From Halorussus salinisoli (lineage in GTDB: Archaea; Halobacteriota; Halobacteria; Halobacteriales; Haladaptataceae), in the NCBI GenBank assembly GCA_005239435.1, contig SZNP01000008.1, positions 124,001 through 188,000 on the forward strand: a stretch of 64,000 nt of DNA. The letters are read 5' to 3'. Both the position numbers and the translations under genes were made by a program. This document shows, one piece after another, positions 36,384 to 45,000 of the stretch. Numbering within the stretch: position 1 is the stretch's first letter; every line of letters begins with the position of its first letter. Below the pieces are notes generated by a model that was not told where the DNA came from, did no database searches, and was given only the letters and a program-made list of their open reading frames with translations.

Positions 36384-36615
36384 AGGCTCGAGCCAATCGC
36401 ACAGCAACCGCACCGCGACTGTGCGCCTCACGCCTCCCCAACCGTTTGCGGTCCTCACCTCACTGCAACCCCCAGCCACCGGAAGACAACCCGCGTCGTC
36501 CGAGCAACTTCGCCGACGGTGCGATGACGCCAGCGCGCGCCGAAGTGGAAAACGACCGTTAGCGCCTTCCGACATAAAGACGACCGATAGCGAGAGTACC
36601 AGAACGGAAAGCGAC

Positions 36616-37446
36616 TCAACCCGAGAACTGGAACTCCACGAGCGACTCCGGCAGGAGCAATCTGTCGGTGTAGAACTGGTAGGTCACTGTGCCGTCGCTC
36701 GGGTCGGCCGCCGACGGGTCCGAGTCCGGAGGCGTCAACCCCTTCGACTCGAAGTAGCGGCCCCACGCCGCCGCGCGCGGCGAGTTCACCGTGACGTTGA
36801 CTCGGGCCTCGTCTGCGGCGTCGGGGCCAGTATCGAACTGGCCGCCGAGACCCACGGACTGGCGGTAGGCGACCACCAGCACCGTGGAACTCCCGCCGAC
36901 GCCGCCCGAATCGGTCCTGGGGTAGGTGACGACCAGCGGGACGACCGACTGGCGGTCGTCCACGATTAGTCCGGGTTCGTTACGCATCGCGGCGTTCCCG
37001 TCGTCCACTCGGAACGTCGCACCTACCGAGTACACCACCTGTCCGGACGGAGCGTCGTAGACCAGCGGCCGGGTGGTCCGCGCGTAGGTCAGGTTAGCGT
37101 CGCTGTCGGTGTCGTTGACCTGCACCACGATTTCCACCGGGTCGGCGAACCCGAGAGACGCGCCCGAGAGTTTGAGTTCGGTCGCTCTGCTCGGCGCGCC
37201 CTCGCTGGTCACGTCCTCAACGTTGTCGGCCAGCACGTCGAACGCCCGGACCGCGTTGGTGAGTTGCTCGTCCTCGCGAGCGTCGTCCAGTCCGCCGATG
37301 CCGGTGGTGTAGACCACGCCGACCGAGGCCGTCACGAGCGCGAACACGAACACGAAACCGATAGTCTCGCTGACTCCGCGACGGTCCAGCAGGCGTTTGC
37401 TCCCCGCCGTGCGCTGGCCGCCCGTCACGCGTTCGTCACCCGTCAC
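36616..37446 (-). CDS. Type IV pilin-like/DUF7289-type single-helix protein
   Basis: The 276-residue product has a basic N terminus and RRGVSETIGFVFVFALVTASVGVVYTTG (about 22-49), the pilin-like helix of the DUF7289-type haloarchaeal family, then an extracellular beta-rich domain of about 220 residues (DANLTYARTTRPLVYDAPSG, VVYSVGATFRV). It is the seventh and last gene of the minus-strand pilus-like operon, overlapped by the preceding gene's stop by 4 nt. Together with four similar proteins it looks like a set of minor pseudopilins. Family number from memory; function unknown. Confidence 0.75.
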   Translation of the reverse strand: MTGDERVTGGQRTAGSKRLLDRRGVSETIGFVFVFALVTASVGVVYTTGIGGLDDAREDEQLTNAVRAFDVLADNVEDVTSEGAPSRATELKLSGASLGFADPVEIVVQVNDTDSDANLTYARTTRPLVYDAPSGQVVYSVGATFRVDDGNAAMRNEPGLIVDDRQSVVPLVVTYPRTDSGGVGGSSTVLVVAYRQSVGLGGQFDTGPDAADEARVNVTVNSPRAAAWGRYFESKGLTPPDSDPSAADPSDGTVTYQFYTDRLLLPESLVEFQFSG

Positions 37447-37916
37447 GCGCTCGTCACCTCCAGTCGGTCGGGCGTCGGCGCGGTGTTCAACTCGATTCGG
37501 AGGTCGCCGCCACGGACCGTGGCCGATTCGACCGCGGTGATGTTGTGGAACCCGACACGGACCGTCACCTCGGGCGTGTTCGATTGGAGGACGACGGTCG
37601 AGTCCGAGTCCGTGGCGTCTATCCGCACGTCGTAGCGCGTACCTCCGACTCGCTCCGGGGCCGCCACCGAGACGACTACCGTCTCGTCGCCCTGCCCGGC
37701 GTCGGCCAGTCTATCGGCGGCCATCAGGTCGGTGGCGATTCGCTCGCCGACGACCGACAGTTCGGTCCGGACCGCCGACTCCCGGCGGTCGTCAACCATC
37801 CCACCGGTCGCGGTCAGCACGCCGCCGATGAGCAGGGTCGCCACGACGAGGTTGAGCGCGTAGTTGACCGTGACCGAGACGCCGCGCTCGTCGCTTCCGA
37901 ATCGTCTTCGCGTCAT
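37443..37916 (-). CDS. DUF7266-type pseudopilin-like protein
   Basis: The 157-residue product has a short basic N terminus, then a helix (RGVSVTVNYALNLVVATLLIGGVLTATG, about 11-38) followed by a DDRRES turn and an extracellular beta-domain of about 110 residues. The pattern is the haloarchaeal DUF7266 type. It lies in the operon with 4-nt overlaps at both ends. Its role in assembling a pilus-like fibre is inferred from position only. Confidence 0.75.
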   Translation of the reverse strand: MTRRRFGSDERGVSVTVNYALNLVVATLLIGGVLTATGGMVDDRRESAVRTELSVVGERIATDLMAADRLADAGQGDETVVVSVAAPERVGGTRYDVRIDATDSDSTVVLQSNTPEVTVRVGFHNITAVESATVRGGDLRIELNTAPTPDRLEVTSA

Positions 37917-38920
37917 TCTGGCTCACCTCGCGCGACTCGAACCGTCGTGTGGAACGTGAGGTCCGGCGTCTCGAAGTGAAGGTCGAACTCGGCGGCGTAG
38001 ACGGCCGGGACAGCTCGCGGTGACTCCTCGGCGTTCGCTCCGGCGAAGTTCCCGGTCTCCACGTCGGTCGCGCCACCCGACTCGTCGGCGGTCAGTTCGT
38101 AGGTGCCGATGGCCTCGTCGGCGTTCTGGAACTCGACTCGGTAGGGTGAGTCGAGGTCGGTCGCCCAGACGAGTTTCGGACACGCCGACCCGTTCAGCGT
38201 TCCTCGCGTGAGATCCACGGTCGCCTCAGGTCCGCTGGTCGTACACGCGAGTTCGGGGGTGTCGGTTCCGTTCTGGACCGCGACGGCGACGTCGTCGTCG
38301 GTGTCGTTGTAGAGGTAGACCCGCCAGTTCGTCCCGTCGTCGCCGACTAGTCGAACGTGGAACGACCCGGGCCTGCCGTCCGAGAGGTTCTCGCCCGAGA
38401 CGGTGAACCGGACGTGCCGCGCGTTCGTCACGTCTTCGGCGAGTTCCCAGTCGTCCGACTCCCCGTCGCTCGTGAAGTTGCGCGAGGCGTTGGTCTGGTA
38501 GAGGAGGGTCCCCTCGGTCAGCGCGAGCGTGTCGGTCTCGACCCGCGCGACGGTACCCTCTTCGGCGTGATAGCGCGCGCTCAGGCCGTCGAGTCGGTCG
38601 ATGGCCGCGGTGACGTTCTCTTCGACCTTCGAGCGGTCGTCGTACCCCTCCCGGTTCTCGGCGTCCACGACACCGCCGACGCTATCGACGACCTCCTGTT
38701 GGTACGTGATGGCCGCGGTGTCGTCGACTTCCGCACCCCGAGTAGCGAGGTTCTGGGTGTAGATGACCGTGTTCAACAGCAGTACCAGTGCGACCAGCAT
38801 CACCGCGATGGCGAGCCCAGTCACGAGGATGAGCTGGCCGCGGTCGCGTCGTCCGTCGTCTGCGGACCGCCCGCGGTCGTCTCCTGCGGGTCGTCCGCGG
38901 TCGGGTCTCACATCTGCCAT
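37913..38920 (-). CDS. DUF7261-type pseudopilin-like protein
   Basis: The 335-residue product starts with a disordered Arg/Asp-rich tail, then a helix RGQLILVTGLAIAVMLVALVLLLNTVIYTQNLATRG (about 27-62) as in DUF7261-type proteins. The rest is an extracellular domain with NxS/T sites and a Cys pair (ELACTTS, GSACPKL). Its start overlaps the end of the upstream gene by 13 nt. The long extracellular part makes it one of the larger components of the putative fibre. Confidence 0.75.
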   Translation of the reverse strand: MADVRPDRGRPAGDDRGRSADDGRRDRGQLILVTGLAIAVMLVALVLLLNTVIYTQNLATRGAEVDDTAAITYQQEVVDSVGGVVDAENREGYDDRSKVEENVTAAIDRLDGLSARYHAEEGTVARVETDTLALTEGTLLYQTNASRNFTSDGESDDWELAEDVTNARHVRFTVSGENLSDGRPGSFHVRLVGDDGTNWRVYLYNDTDDDVAVAVQNGTDTPELACTTSGPEATVDLTRGTLNGSACPKLVWATDLDSPYRVEFQNADEAIGTYELTADESGGATDVETGNFAGANAEESPRAVPAVYAAEFDLHFETPDLTFHTTVRVARGEPE

Positions 38921-39507
38921 ACGACGATTCGCACCTCCATGACGTTGTACAGCGACGCGTTCTGCGCGGCGTCGGGCGCGTAGAAGTTCGCCGACGAGAC
39001 GTTTCCATCCCCGGCCGACAGTGGCGTGTCGTCGTACAGCGCGACGGTTCGGGTCGCCGCCGCGGCGTTGTCGCTCGGCGACCCCATGTACACCATGGTC
39101 TGTCGCCGGGTCGAGTTCCCGGGCGTTCGATACCGGACGTAGACGTTGTACGCGATGCGCCGCCCGGTAGACGAGAGGTTCCCGAACGTCTGGTTCAGCG
39201 CGCTCCCGAAGGCGTTGGGCGGCCCGCCGTTCGCGTAGAACCCCCGTCCCGTCGCGTCGTCGAACGAACCCTCCGCGGGGTCCCAGAACGTAACTGCTGG
39301 CCGGAGCGTTCGGTTCTCGGCCGCGGTCGCCAGCAGGTCGGCGGCCGCGGTCCGGTGTTGGTTCTCGATGTGCTGGTTCGACGTACTGGCGGTCAGCGGC
39401 GTCACCGCGGTGGTCTGAAGCGCGAACAGAACGCCCGAGACCACCAGCAGGGCGGCCGTGAACGCCTCCAGCGTGTGAACCTGTCCGCGAGAACTGTCGT
39501 CGCTCAC
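38908..39507 (-). CDS. DUF7288-type pseudopilin-like protein
   Basis: The 199-residue product has the helix RGQVHTLEAFTAALLVVSGVLFALQTTAV (about 7-35), matching the DUF7288 type, then an extracellular domain with repeated aromatic and Asn residues (RRIAYNVYVRYRTPGNSTRR). GTG start. It begins one base after the stop of the preceding DUF7287-like gene. Fits the same cassette of single-helix proteins. Confidence 0.75.
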   Translation of the reverse strand: MSDDSSRGQVHTLEAFTAALLVVSGVLFALQTTAVTPLTASTSNQHIENQHRTAAADLLATAAENRTLRPAVTFWDPAEGSFDDATGRGFYANGGPPNAFGSALNQTFGNLSSTGRRIAYNVYVRYRTPGNSTRRQTMVYMGSPSDNAAAATRTVALYDDTPLSAGDGNVSSANFYAPDAAQNASLYNVMEVRIVVWQM

Positions 39508-39508
39508 G

Positions 39509-40012
39509 CTACCACACCCTCACGTAGAGGTCGCTCTCTTCACCGCCGAGGAGGACGACTCGGCGGGAGACGACCACGCTCTCGGACTCCGGCGGCGTCG
39601 GCCCCGCTTCGAGGGTGACGCCGCGGGTAGAGCGAACGGTTCCGTTCTCCTCGATGGTGACGTTGACCGCCGTCGTCGGGCCGACTCCGAGCGCGGATTC
39701 GAGGTTCGACGCGTCGGCGTCGAACCGACAGGCGTCTATCGTTCCGTCGTCGGTCTCCGAGAAGAACTCGGCGGTACAGGTGGCGTTCAACGCGCCCGGC
39801 TTCGCCGGTTCGGCGAGCAACTGCTCGGAGAGCAGGGTCGCCGTCCGGTCGCTCGCCAGCACCTCGCCCTCGCCGCCGTCGGTGAACGGCTCGAACACGC
39901 CGGGGAGGAACGCGACGACGAACGCCACCGTCAGCAGGAAGACGCTCATCCCGACCACGAAGTCGATGCTGGTCTGGGCTCGCGCGTCCGTGGAGTCGAT
40001 TCGTTCCGACAT
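39509..40012 (-). CDS. DUF7287-type pseudopilin-like protein
   Basis: The 167-residue product has the helix RAQTSIDFVVGMSVFLLTVAFVVAFLPGVFEPF (about 11-43), the DUF7287-type N terminus, and an extracellular domain with one Cys pair (NATCTAEFF, IDACRFD). The frame opens much earlier, but the upstream part is antisense shadow of the F-domain gene. ATG at 40012 begins MSERIDSTD. It ends just before the DUF7288-like gene and starts 3 nt before the F-protein stop codon region, so it is part of the operon. Confidence 0.75.
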   Translation of the reverse strand: MSERIDSTDARAQTSIDFVVGMSVFLLTVAFVVAFLPGVFEPFTDGGEGEVLASDRTATLLSEQLLAEPAKPGALNATCTAEFFSETDDGTIDACRFDADASNLESALGVGPTTAVNVTIEENGTVRSTRGVTLEAGPTPPESESVVVSRRVVLLGGEESDLYVRVW

Positions 40013-40014
40013 GG

Positions 40015-42036
40015 TTAGATGAACGCGAAGGTCAGGAGTGCGACGGTCGGCAGTATCACGGCGAACTTCACGCCCGACAGCAGCGAGGCGTCGCGGATGT
40101 AGCCCGCGATGAAGCCCGAGAGGATGGCTTGCAGGGTCACGGCGTGGAAGAACAGCATCGACAGGAGATTGGTGTCGACACCGCCGCCGAACTGCGCCGA
40201 CCCGGCCCCGCCGCCCGAGGAGGCCTGCCCGGCGAGTCCGGCCATCACGTCGAGGAACTTCACCTTCAGGATGGCCATCACCGCGAGCAGGGTGAGGTAG
40301 GTCATGATGATGATGACGACCTGCATCCGCGACCGGGACTTGCGCTCGCGGGCGATGTCGTCCTGGTTCTCGCTGGCCTGCGCCGCCGTCGAGAGGACCG
40401 CCGTAATCTGGCTGGAGGCCTCCTGGGCCTTCGAGACCAGTTTGACGGTCCGGGCGAGTCGCGGGATGTGGTACCGGTTGTTGAACTCGATGAGCGCGGC
40501 CTTCAGGCTCATGCCGTACTCGACCTTGGCGTGAATCACGTCGAACTCGTCGGCTAGCTTTCCGGTGGAGGTGTCGGCGACGGTCCGGACGGATTCGAGC
40601 AGAGTCAGGCCGGTGTCGTTCGCCGACGAGAGCTTTCGCAGGTTGTCCGAGAGTTTGCTGATGACCGCCTGCCGCGACCGGACGTTCCACGTGTGGAAGA
40701 TGGCCAGCGGCAGGAAGTTGACGTACACCGGGACGTAGACGTAGAGGAACGTCCCCCAAATCGGTCGGGCGACCATCTCCTGAAAGCTCCGTGGGGCCGC
40801 ACCACTCCAGACCGCGTTACCGACCAGCACCAGCGACGCCGGGAACGTCAGTCCGAGGATGAACAGGGGGTGTTCCCGGAAGAAGACGTGAGGTTGCTTC
40901 AGCAAGGCCACCGTCTCGTAGGTGCCTTCTCGACTCTTGATGCGGTCGAAGACGGAGAACTCGCCGACGTACTTCTCGACGAGACCGAGGTGGAGCAGGC
41001 CCGCGCCGGTCGTCGCTTCGAGGCGGTCGCCGCCGTCCGAGGGGTTGAGGTAGCCGTCGCCGGGGTCGTCCTGCTTGACGGTCGAGACCAGCACGAGGAA
41101 GCCGACGCCCGTCAGCGGAATCAGGCCGTAGACCGTCGCGTACAGCATCGATTCGTTGGCCTCTCCGAGCATCGACATGATGACGAGGATGATGATGAGC
41201 AGGAGGGGAAACAGCGAGAGGGTCATGTACATCTCGCCGAACAGTTCGAGAGTTTCGAGCGTCATCTCCTGTTGCTGCTTGGCGGTCCGCATGTGCTTGT
41301 CCTTCTTGTCGTCCAGGAAGTCGCTCATGTCTCCGCCGGAGTTGACGATAGAGAGCATGTCGGTCAGAAACTGACCCAACTCGTCGCTCGGCGTCTCCAG
41401 CGACCGCTTCCGGATGGCAGTCCGGTAGTCGGTGTCGAAGTACTCGGTCTCCTGGACGATGGACTGGAACTCCCGGGACACCTCGCCGTAGGTGTCGTCG
41501 GCCTTCGCCATCGCTTCCAGAATTTCGAGTTGGTTCAGCCCCCCGATGGAGAGGGCGTACATGAACGAGATGGCGTCGGGCAGGAGCATGTTTATCTCTC
41601 GCTCGCGCTCGCTGGCCCGCATGTAGGGTATCCCGACGATGACGCCGAATCCGATTCCGAACCCGATTGCCCCGAAGACGAAGCCGCTGACCACGACGAG
41701 CGCCGGAATCTTGAGCGCGTTGATCAACTGGGCGGTCTGTTCGTTCGGTACCGGCAGTCCGATGAGGACGCCGACCTCCACGAGACCGGTCACGAACAGG
41801 ACGTAGCCGACGAGCAGACCGAGCAACCAGAGGACCACCCCCGAGAGGACGCCGACCGCCAACCCCCGCGAGAGGTAGAGTTCCACCGTGTCGGGCATCC
41901 TCGCCTCGGCGAGTTTGGTCTCTACGTCGTCTACGAAGTCGCCGTCCTCGTCGAACAGGTAGTCGAATAGGGGGTAGAACGCGTCGGCCAGCGAGTCGGC
42001 CGAGCGCTCTGGGGAGGTGGCGCTCCCGTGGCTCAT
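40015..42036 (-). CDS. Type II secretion/pilus platform protein with two F domains (TadC/PilC-like)
   Basis: The 673-residue product has two repeats of the T2SSF fold, each with soluble helices and a set of membrane helices. The first soluble helical domain (about 125-275) contains MLLPDAISFMYALSIGGLNQLEIL, and the second (about 440-570) SANDTGLTLLESV. About nine to ten membrane helices are seen overall. Such double-F proteins form the inner-membrane platform of archaeal type IV pili. Its ATG overlaps the end of the ATPase gene by 4 nt. It presumably works with the ATPase at 42033-45899 and the five small proteins downstream. Confidence 0.9.
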   Translation of the reverse strand: MSHGSATSPERSADSLADAFYPLFDYLFDEDGDFVDDVETKLAEARMPDTVELYLSRGLAVGVLSGVVLWLLGLLVGYVLFVTGLVEVGVLIGLPVPNEQTAQLINALKIPALVVVSGFVFGAIGFGIGFGVIVGIPYMRASEREREINMLLPDAISFMYALSIGGLNQLEILEAMAKADDTYGEVSREFQSIVQETEYFDTDYRTAIRKRSLETPSDELGQFLTDMLSIVNSGGDMSDFLDDKKDKHMRTAKQQQEMTLETLELFGEMYMTLSLFPLLLIIILVIMSMLGEANESMLYATVYGLIPLTGVGFLVLVSTVKQDDPGDGYLNPSDGGDRLEATTGAGLLHLGLVEKYVGEFSVFDRIKSREGTYETVALLKQPHVFFREHPLFILGLTFPASLVLVGNAVWSGAAPRSFQEMVARPIWGTFLYVYVPVYVNFLPLAIFHTWNVRSRQAVISKLSDNLRKLSSANDTGLTLLESVRTVADTSTGKLADEFDVIHAKVEYGMSLKAALIEFNNRYHIPRLARTVKLVSKAQEASSQITAVLSTAAQASENQDDIARERKSRSRMQVVIIIMTYLTLLAVMAILKVKFLDVMAGLAGQASSGGGAGSAQFGGGVDTNLLSMLFFHAVTLQAILSGFIAGYIRDASLLSGVKFAVILPTVALLTFAFI

Positions 42037-45000
42037 GTCTCGTCCTCCTCGTCGGTGTCGTCGAAGGCGGCCTCGAAGTCGCCGAAGGAACTGTCTTCCT
42101 CGTCGCCGTCTTCCGGGTCGTCTTCGTCGTAGACCTCGGGGAAGCTTCCCAGTTCCCCGGCGTCGTTGACGTTCCGGACGCTGTCCTCCGGACCGACGGA
42201 CTCGGTGTCCTCGAACTGCCCGCCCTCGGACGGTTCGGAGTCGAGCATGTCGCCGCCGAAGGGCGCGTCGAGGTCCGAGTCGGCGTCGGTCTCAGACTCG
42301 GGCGTCGCCTCGACCTCCGAGGGCGCGTCGGTGGGCTCGGCGGCCTCGGCGAGTGCGACTGCGAGTCCGTCCACGTCGGCGTCCGCCCCGCGGTAGTCGT
42401 CGAGCAGGCGGTCTTCCGCCTCGGCGAGGATGCCCTTGGCGAGGTCGTAGGTCTCCTCGCTGGGGTCGGGCCGGGGCACCATCTCCTCTTTCTTGGGGTC
42501 CACGTCGATCTGGACGCTCTCCATCTCCCGGAGGTCTTCGAGGCTCTCCTCCAGTTTCTCGTTGGCGATGAGGGTCAGGATGGTGTCGGGGTCGTTGATG
42601 AACGCCTGCGCGGTGGCCGCGACCTGGGTGTACTCGTTGAGACCGTTCTTGATGAGATACGCGAGGATGACCCGGCGCTTGAGTATCTCCCTCTCCAGTC
42701 GGTCGCGGTCCCACCCGCGGTCGAACATGATCTCCTCCATGGTGTTCGACCCTGAGAGGCGCATGAACTCGTCGTCCTCGGCGCGCCACTGGAAGATGTC
42801 CTGGACGTTGATCTCGTCGTTCTCGGCGTTGTACTCGTTGATCTCCGTGAGCGATTTGTTTCGGCGGACCTTGCTCCCCTGGACCCGCGTCTGGGTCTGG
42901 ATGGAGACGAGGTCGAGCGCGGTGAACAGGGTCTTCGAGACGTTGATGGGTTCGGTCGTGAACCGCTTGAGGACCTCGCCCACCGTGTCGGCGTGGAAGG
43001 TGGTGTAAGTCGTGTGACCCGTGGACATGACCTGGAAGAGGGTCCGACCTTCCTCGCCGCGAATCTCGCCCATCACGATGTAGTCGGGTCGCTGGCGGAG
43101 CGCGGCCTCCAGCAGGTCGAACTCGTCCACGTCGCCCTTGTCGTCGTCCGAGAACGAGGGGCGGGTGACGCTGGCGATCCAGTTGCGCTGGGGCAGTTCG
43201 ACCTCGCGGGTGTCCTCGATGGAGACGATCTTCGAGTTGCTCGGGATGAACAGCGACACCGCGTTCAGCGAAGTCGTCTTCCCGGACGCCGTCCCCCCGG
43301 CGAAGATGAGCGACTTGTGGTTCTCGATGGCGAGCCACATGAACGCCATCTCCTCCAGCGAGAAGGTGTTCCAGTTCACGAGGTCGACCGGCGTGAACGG
43401 CACGTCCTTGAACTGCCGGATAGTGTAGTTGGTCCCGTGGTCAGAAACCTCCCGGCCGAGGGTCAACTGGGCACGAGAGCCGTCGGGGAGGGTCGCGTCT
43501 ACCTGCGGTTGGCGCTTCGAGATGCCCTTGCCCGACCGCTGGGCCATCTTGACCACGAAGTCGTCCAACTCGTCCTCGCCGTGGTAGACGTTGGAGATGA
43601 CCTGCTCGTAGTCGGTGTGGTAGACGAAGACGGGCGAGTTGTAGCCGTCCACCGAGATGTCCTCGACGTTGATGTCGTGTTTGATACCGTCGATGCGCTC
43701 GTAGCCCGTGAAGTCGCGCTTGAGGAAGTAGAGGAGTTTCTCGGTCTGGTACTCCGAGAGGTCGTCGCTGTCCTCCTCGATGAGGACCGGTTCGGGTCGG
43801 ACCATGATGCCGTCCAGTCCGCCCGACTCGTCGGGTTCCAGCGCCTCGATTTTGGCCTCGACCGCGGCCCGGACCTGCTCGCGGAGCGGCCCCTCGACCT
43901 CGACTTCGAGGTCGAGGTACTCGTCGAGTCGGATTCGGGGGCCGTCGTCCTCGTCGCCGGTCGCTGGCAGGTCGCCGTCGCCAGCCTCGTCGGTGTTCGC
44001 CGGGAGGTCGGCCGACTCGGAGCCGTCGGTCGGTTCGGGACCGTCTGGCGCGTCGGGTGACTCGGGGCTTTCGGGCGCGGAAGCCTCCGACTCCGCGTCG
44101 TCCTCGACCGCGCCACCGTCGGCCGCGACTTCCTCGCCGTCCGCCTCGGCGTCGGGCGACGGTTCGGTCTCGCTGTCGGGTTCGGCCTCGGCTTCGATTT
44201 CCGACGGTTCCTCGACCTCCGCCTCGTCCTGCTCGGATAGTCCGTCACCGTCGTCGGCCTCCCGGCGCTTCTCGATGGCCTCTCGGATTGGTTCGAAGGC
44301 GGTGTCGGTCTCCTCGCGGATTCGCTCGACGTAGGCGTTCACGGCGTCTCTGGTCTCGTCGTAGCGTTCGAGCAGTTCCGCGAGTTGCTCCGCGCGCTCG
44401 CCGTCGTTCTCGACGTATAGGTCGTAGCGTCCGAGCAGTTCGAGGGTCTCGCGCTCGATGACACTTCCGCGCTCCTCGGCTTCGGCTTCGACCACCACGT
44501 CCTCGCTGGAGTACTTGATGGACGACCGGAGCTTCTTGGTCAGGAACTCCTTGAGGTCGTCCTCGATGGGCGTGCAGTACGGCTCCACGAGGTAGTACTT
44601 GGTCTCGTTCTCCTTCTCGGAGTGGAAGATGACGACGAACGAGTAGGGCTTGTTGACCCAGTAGCGGTCCACCTCTCGGAAGTGCTGTTTCTTGGGGAGC
44701 GCGACTTCCTTTTCGAGGTCGTAGCGATTGACCAGCGTGGTGTGTCCCTCGACCGTCGAGAAGAAGGCGTCCTCGTCGAGTTCCTCGGGCACGTCGAGGG
44801 TGCGCTCGTCCTCGATTTGCAGGAGCTTCCGAGCGTCGTGTGCGCCCTCCGCGAGGAGTTCTTCGAGGTCCTCCTCGGGGAACCCGAGCCACTCTTCTTT
44901 CTCGAATCGGTCGATTTCGCCGTCGTCGTCTCGCGGTCGCTCGGGCGCGGTGACGTCGGTGTCGGTGTAGTAGTACTCGTACTTGAAGTGTTCCCAGTAG

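Larger units (their letters stand above)
36064..36615. other. 552-bp convergent intergenic region; candidate ncRNA locus
   Basis: Both flanking genes end into this region, so neither needs a promoter here. Yet it has an AT-rich TATA-like stretch (TTCTAAAAAATATATGGG, 36111-36127). A GAAA tetraloop hairpin TCGGC-GAAA-GCCGA (36162-36175), a strong 11-bp stem at 36200-36226 and a GCACAG/CTGTGC hairpin (near 36400-36425) follow. Two copies of a 12-bp palindrome lie at 36294-36305 and 36372-36383. No convincing protein gene: open frames are Arg-rich and lack acidic residues. Confidence 0.5.

Noticed and set aside
36150..36575. Open frames of 125 (plus) and 88 (minus) residues in the convergent intergenic region
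   Set aside because: Both are poor in acidic residues, rich in Arg/Ser/Pro, unlike haloarchaeal proteins; the region is better explained by RNA or repeat structure.
36064..36615. RNase P RNA or SRP RNA in the convergent region
   Set aside because: Neither the GGAGGAAAGUCC-type P RNA core nor the SRP helix 8 GGAAGG...AGCAG motif was found on either strand.
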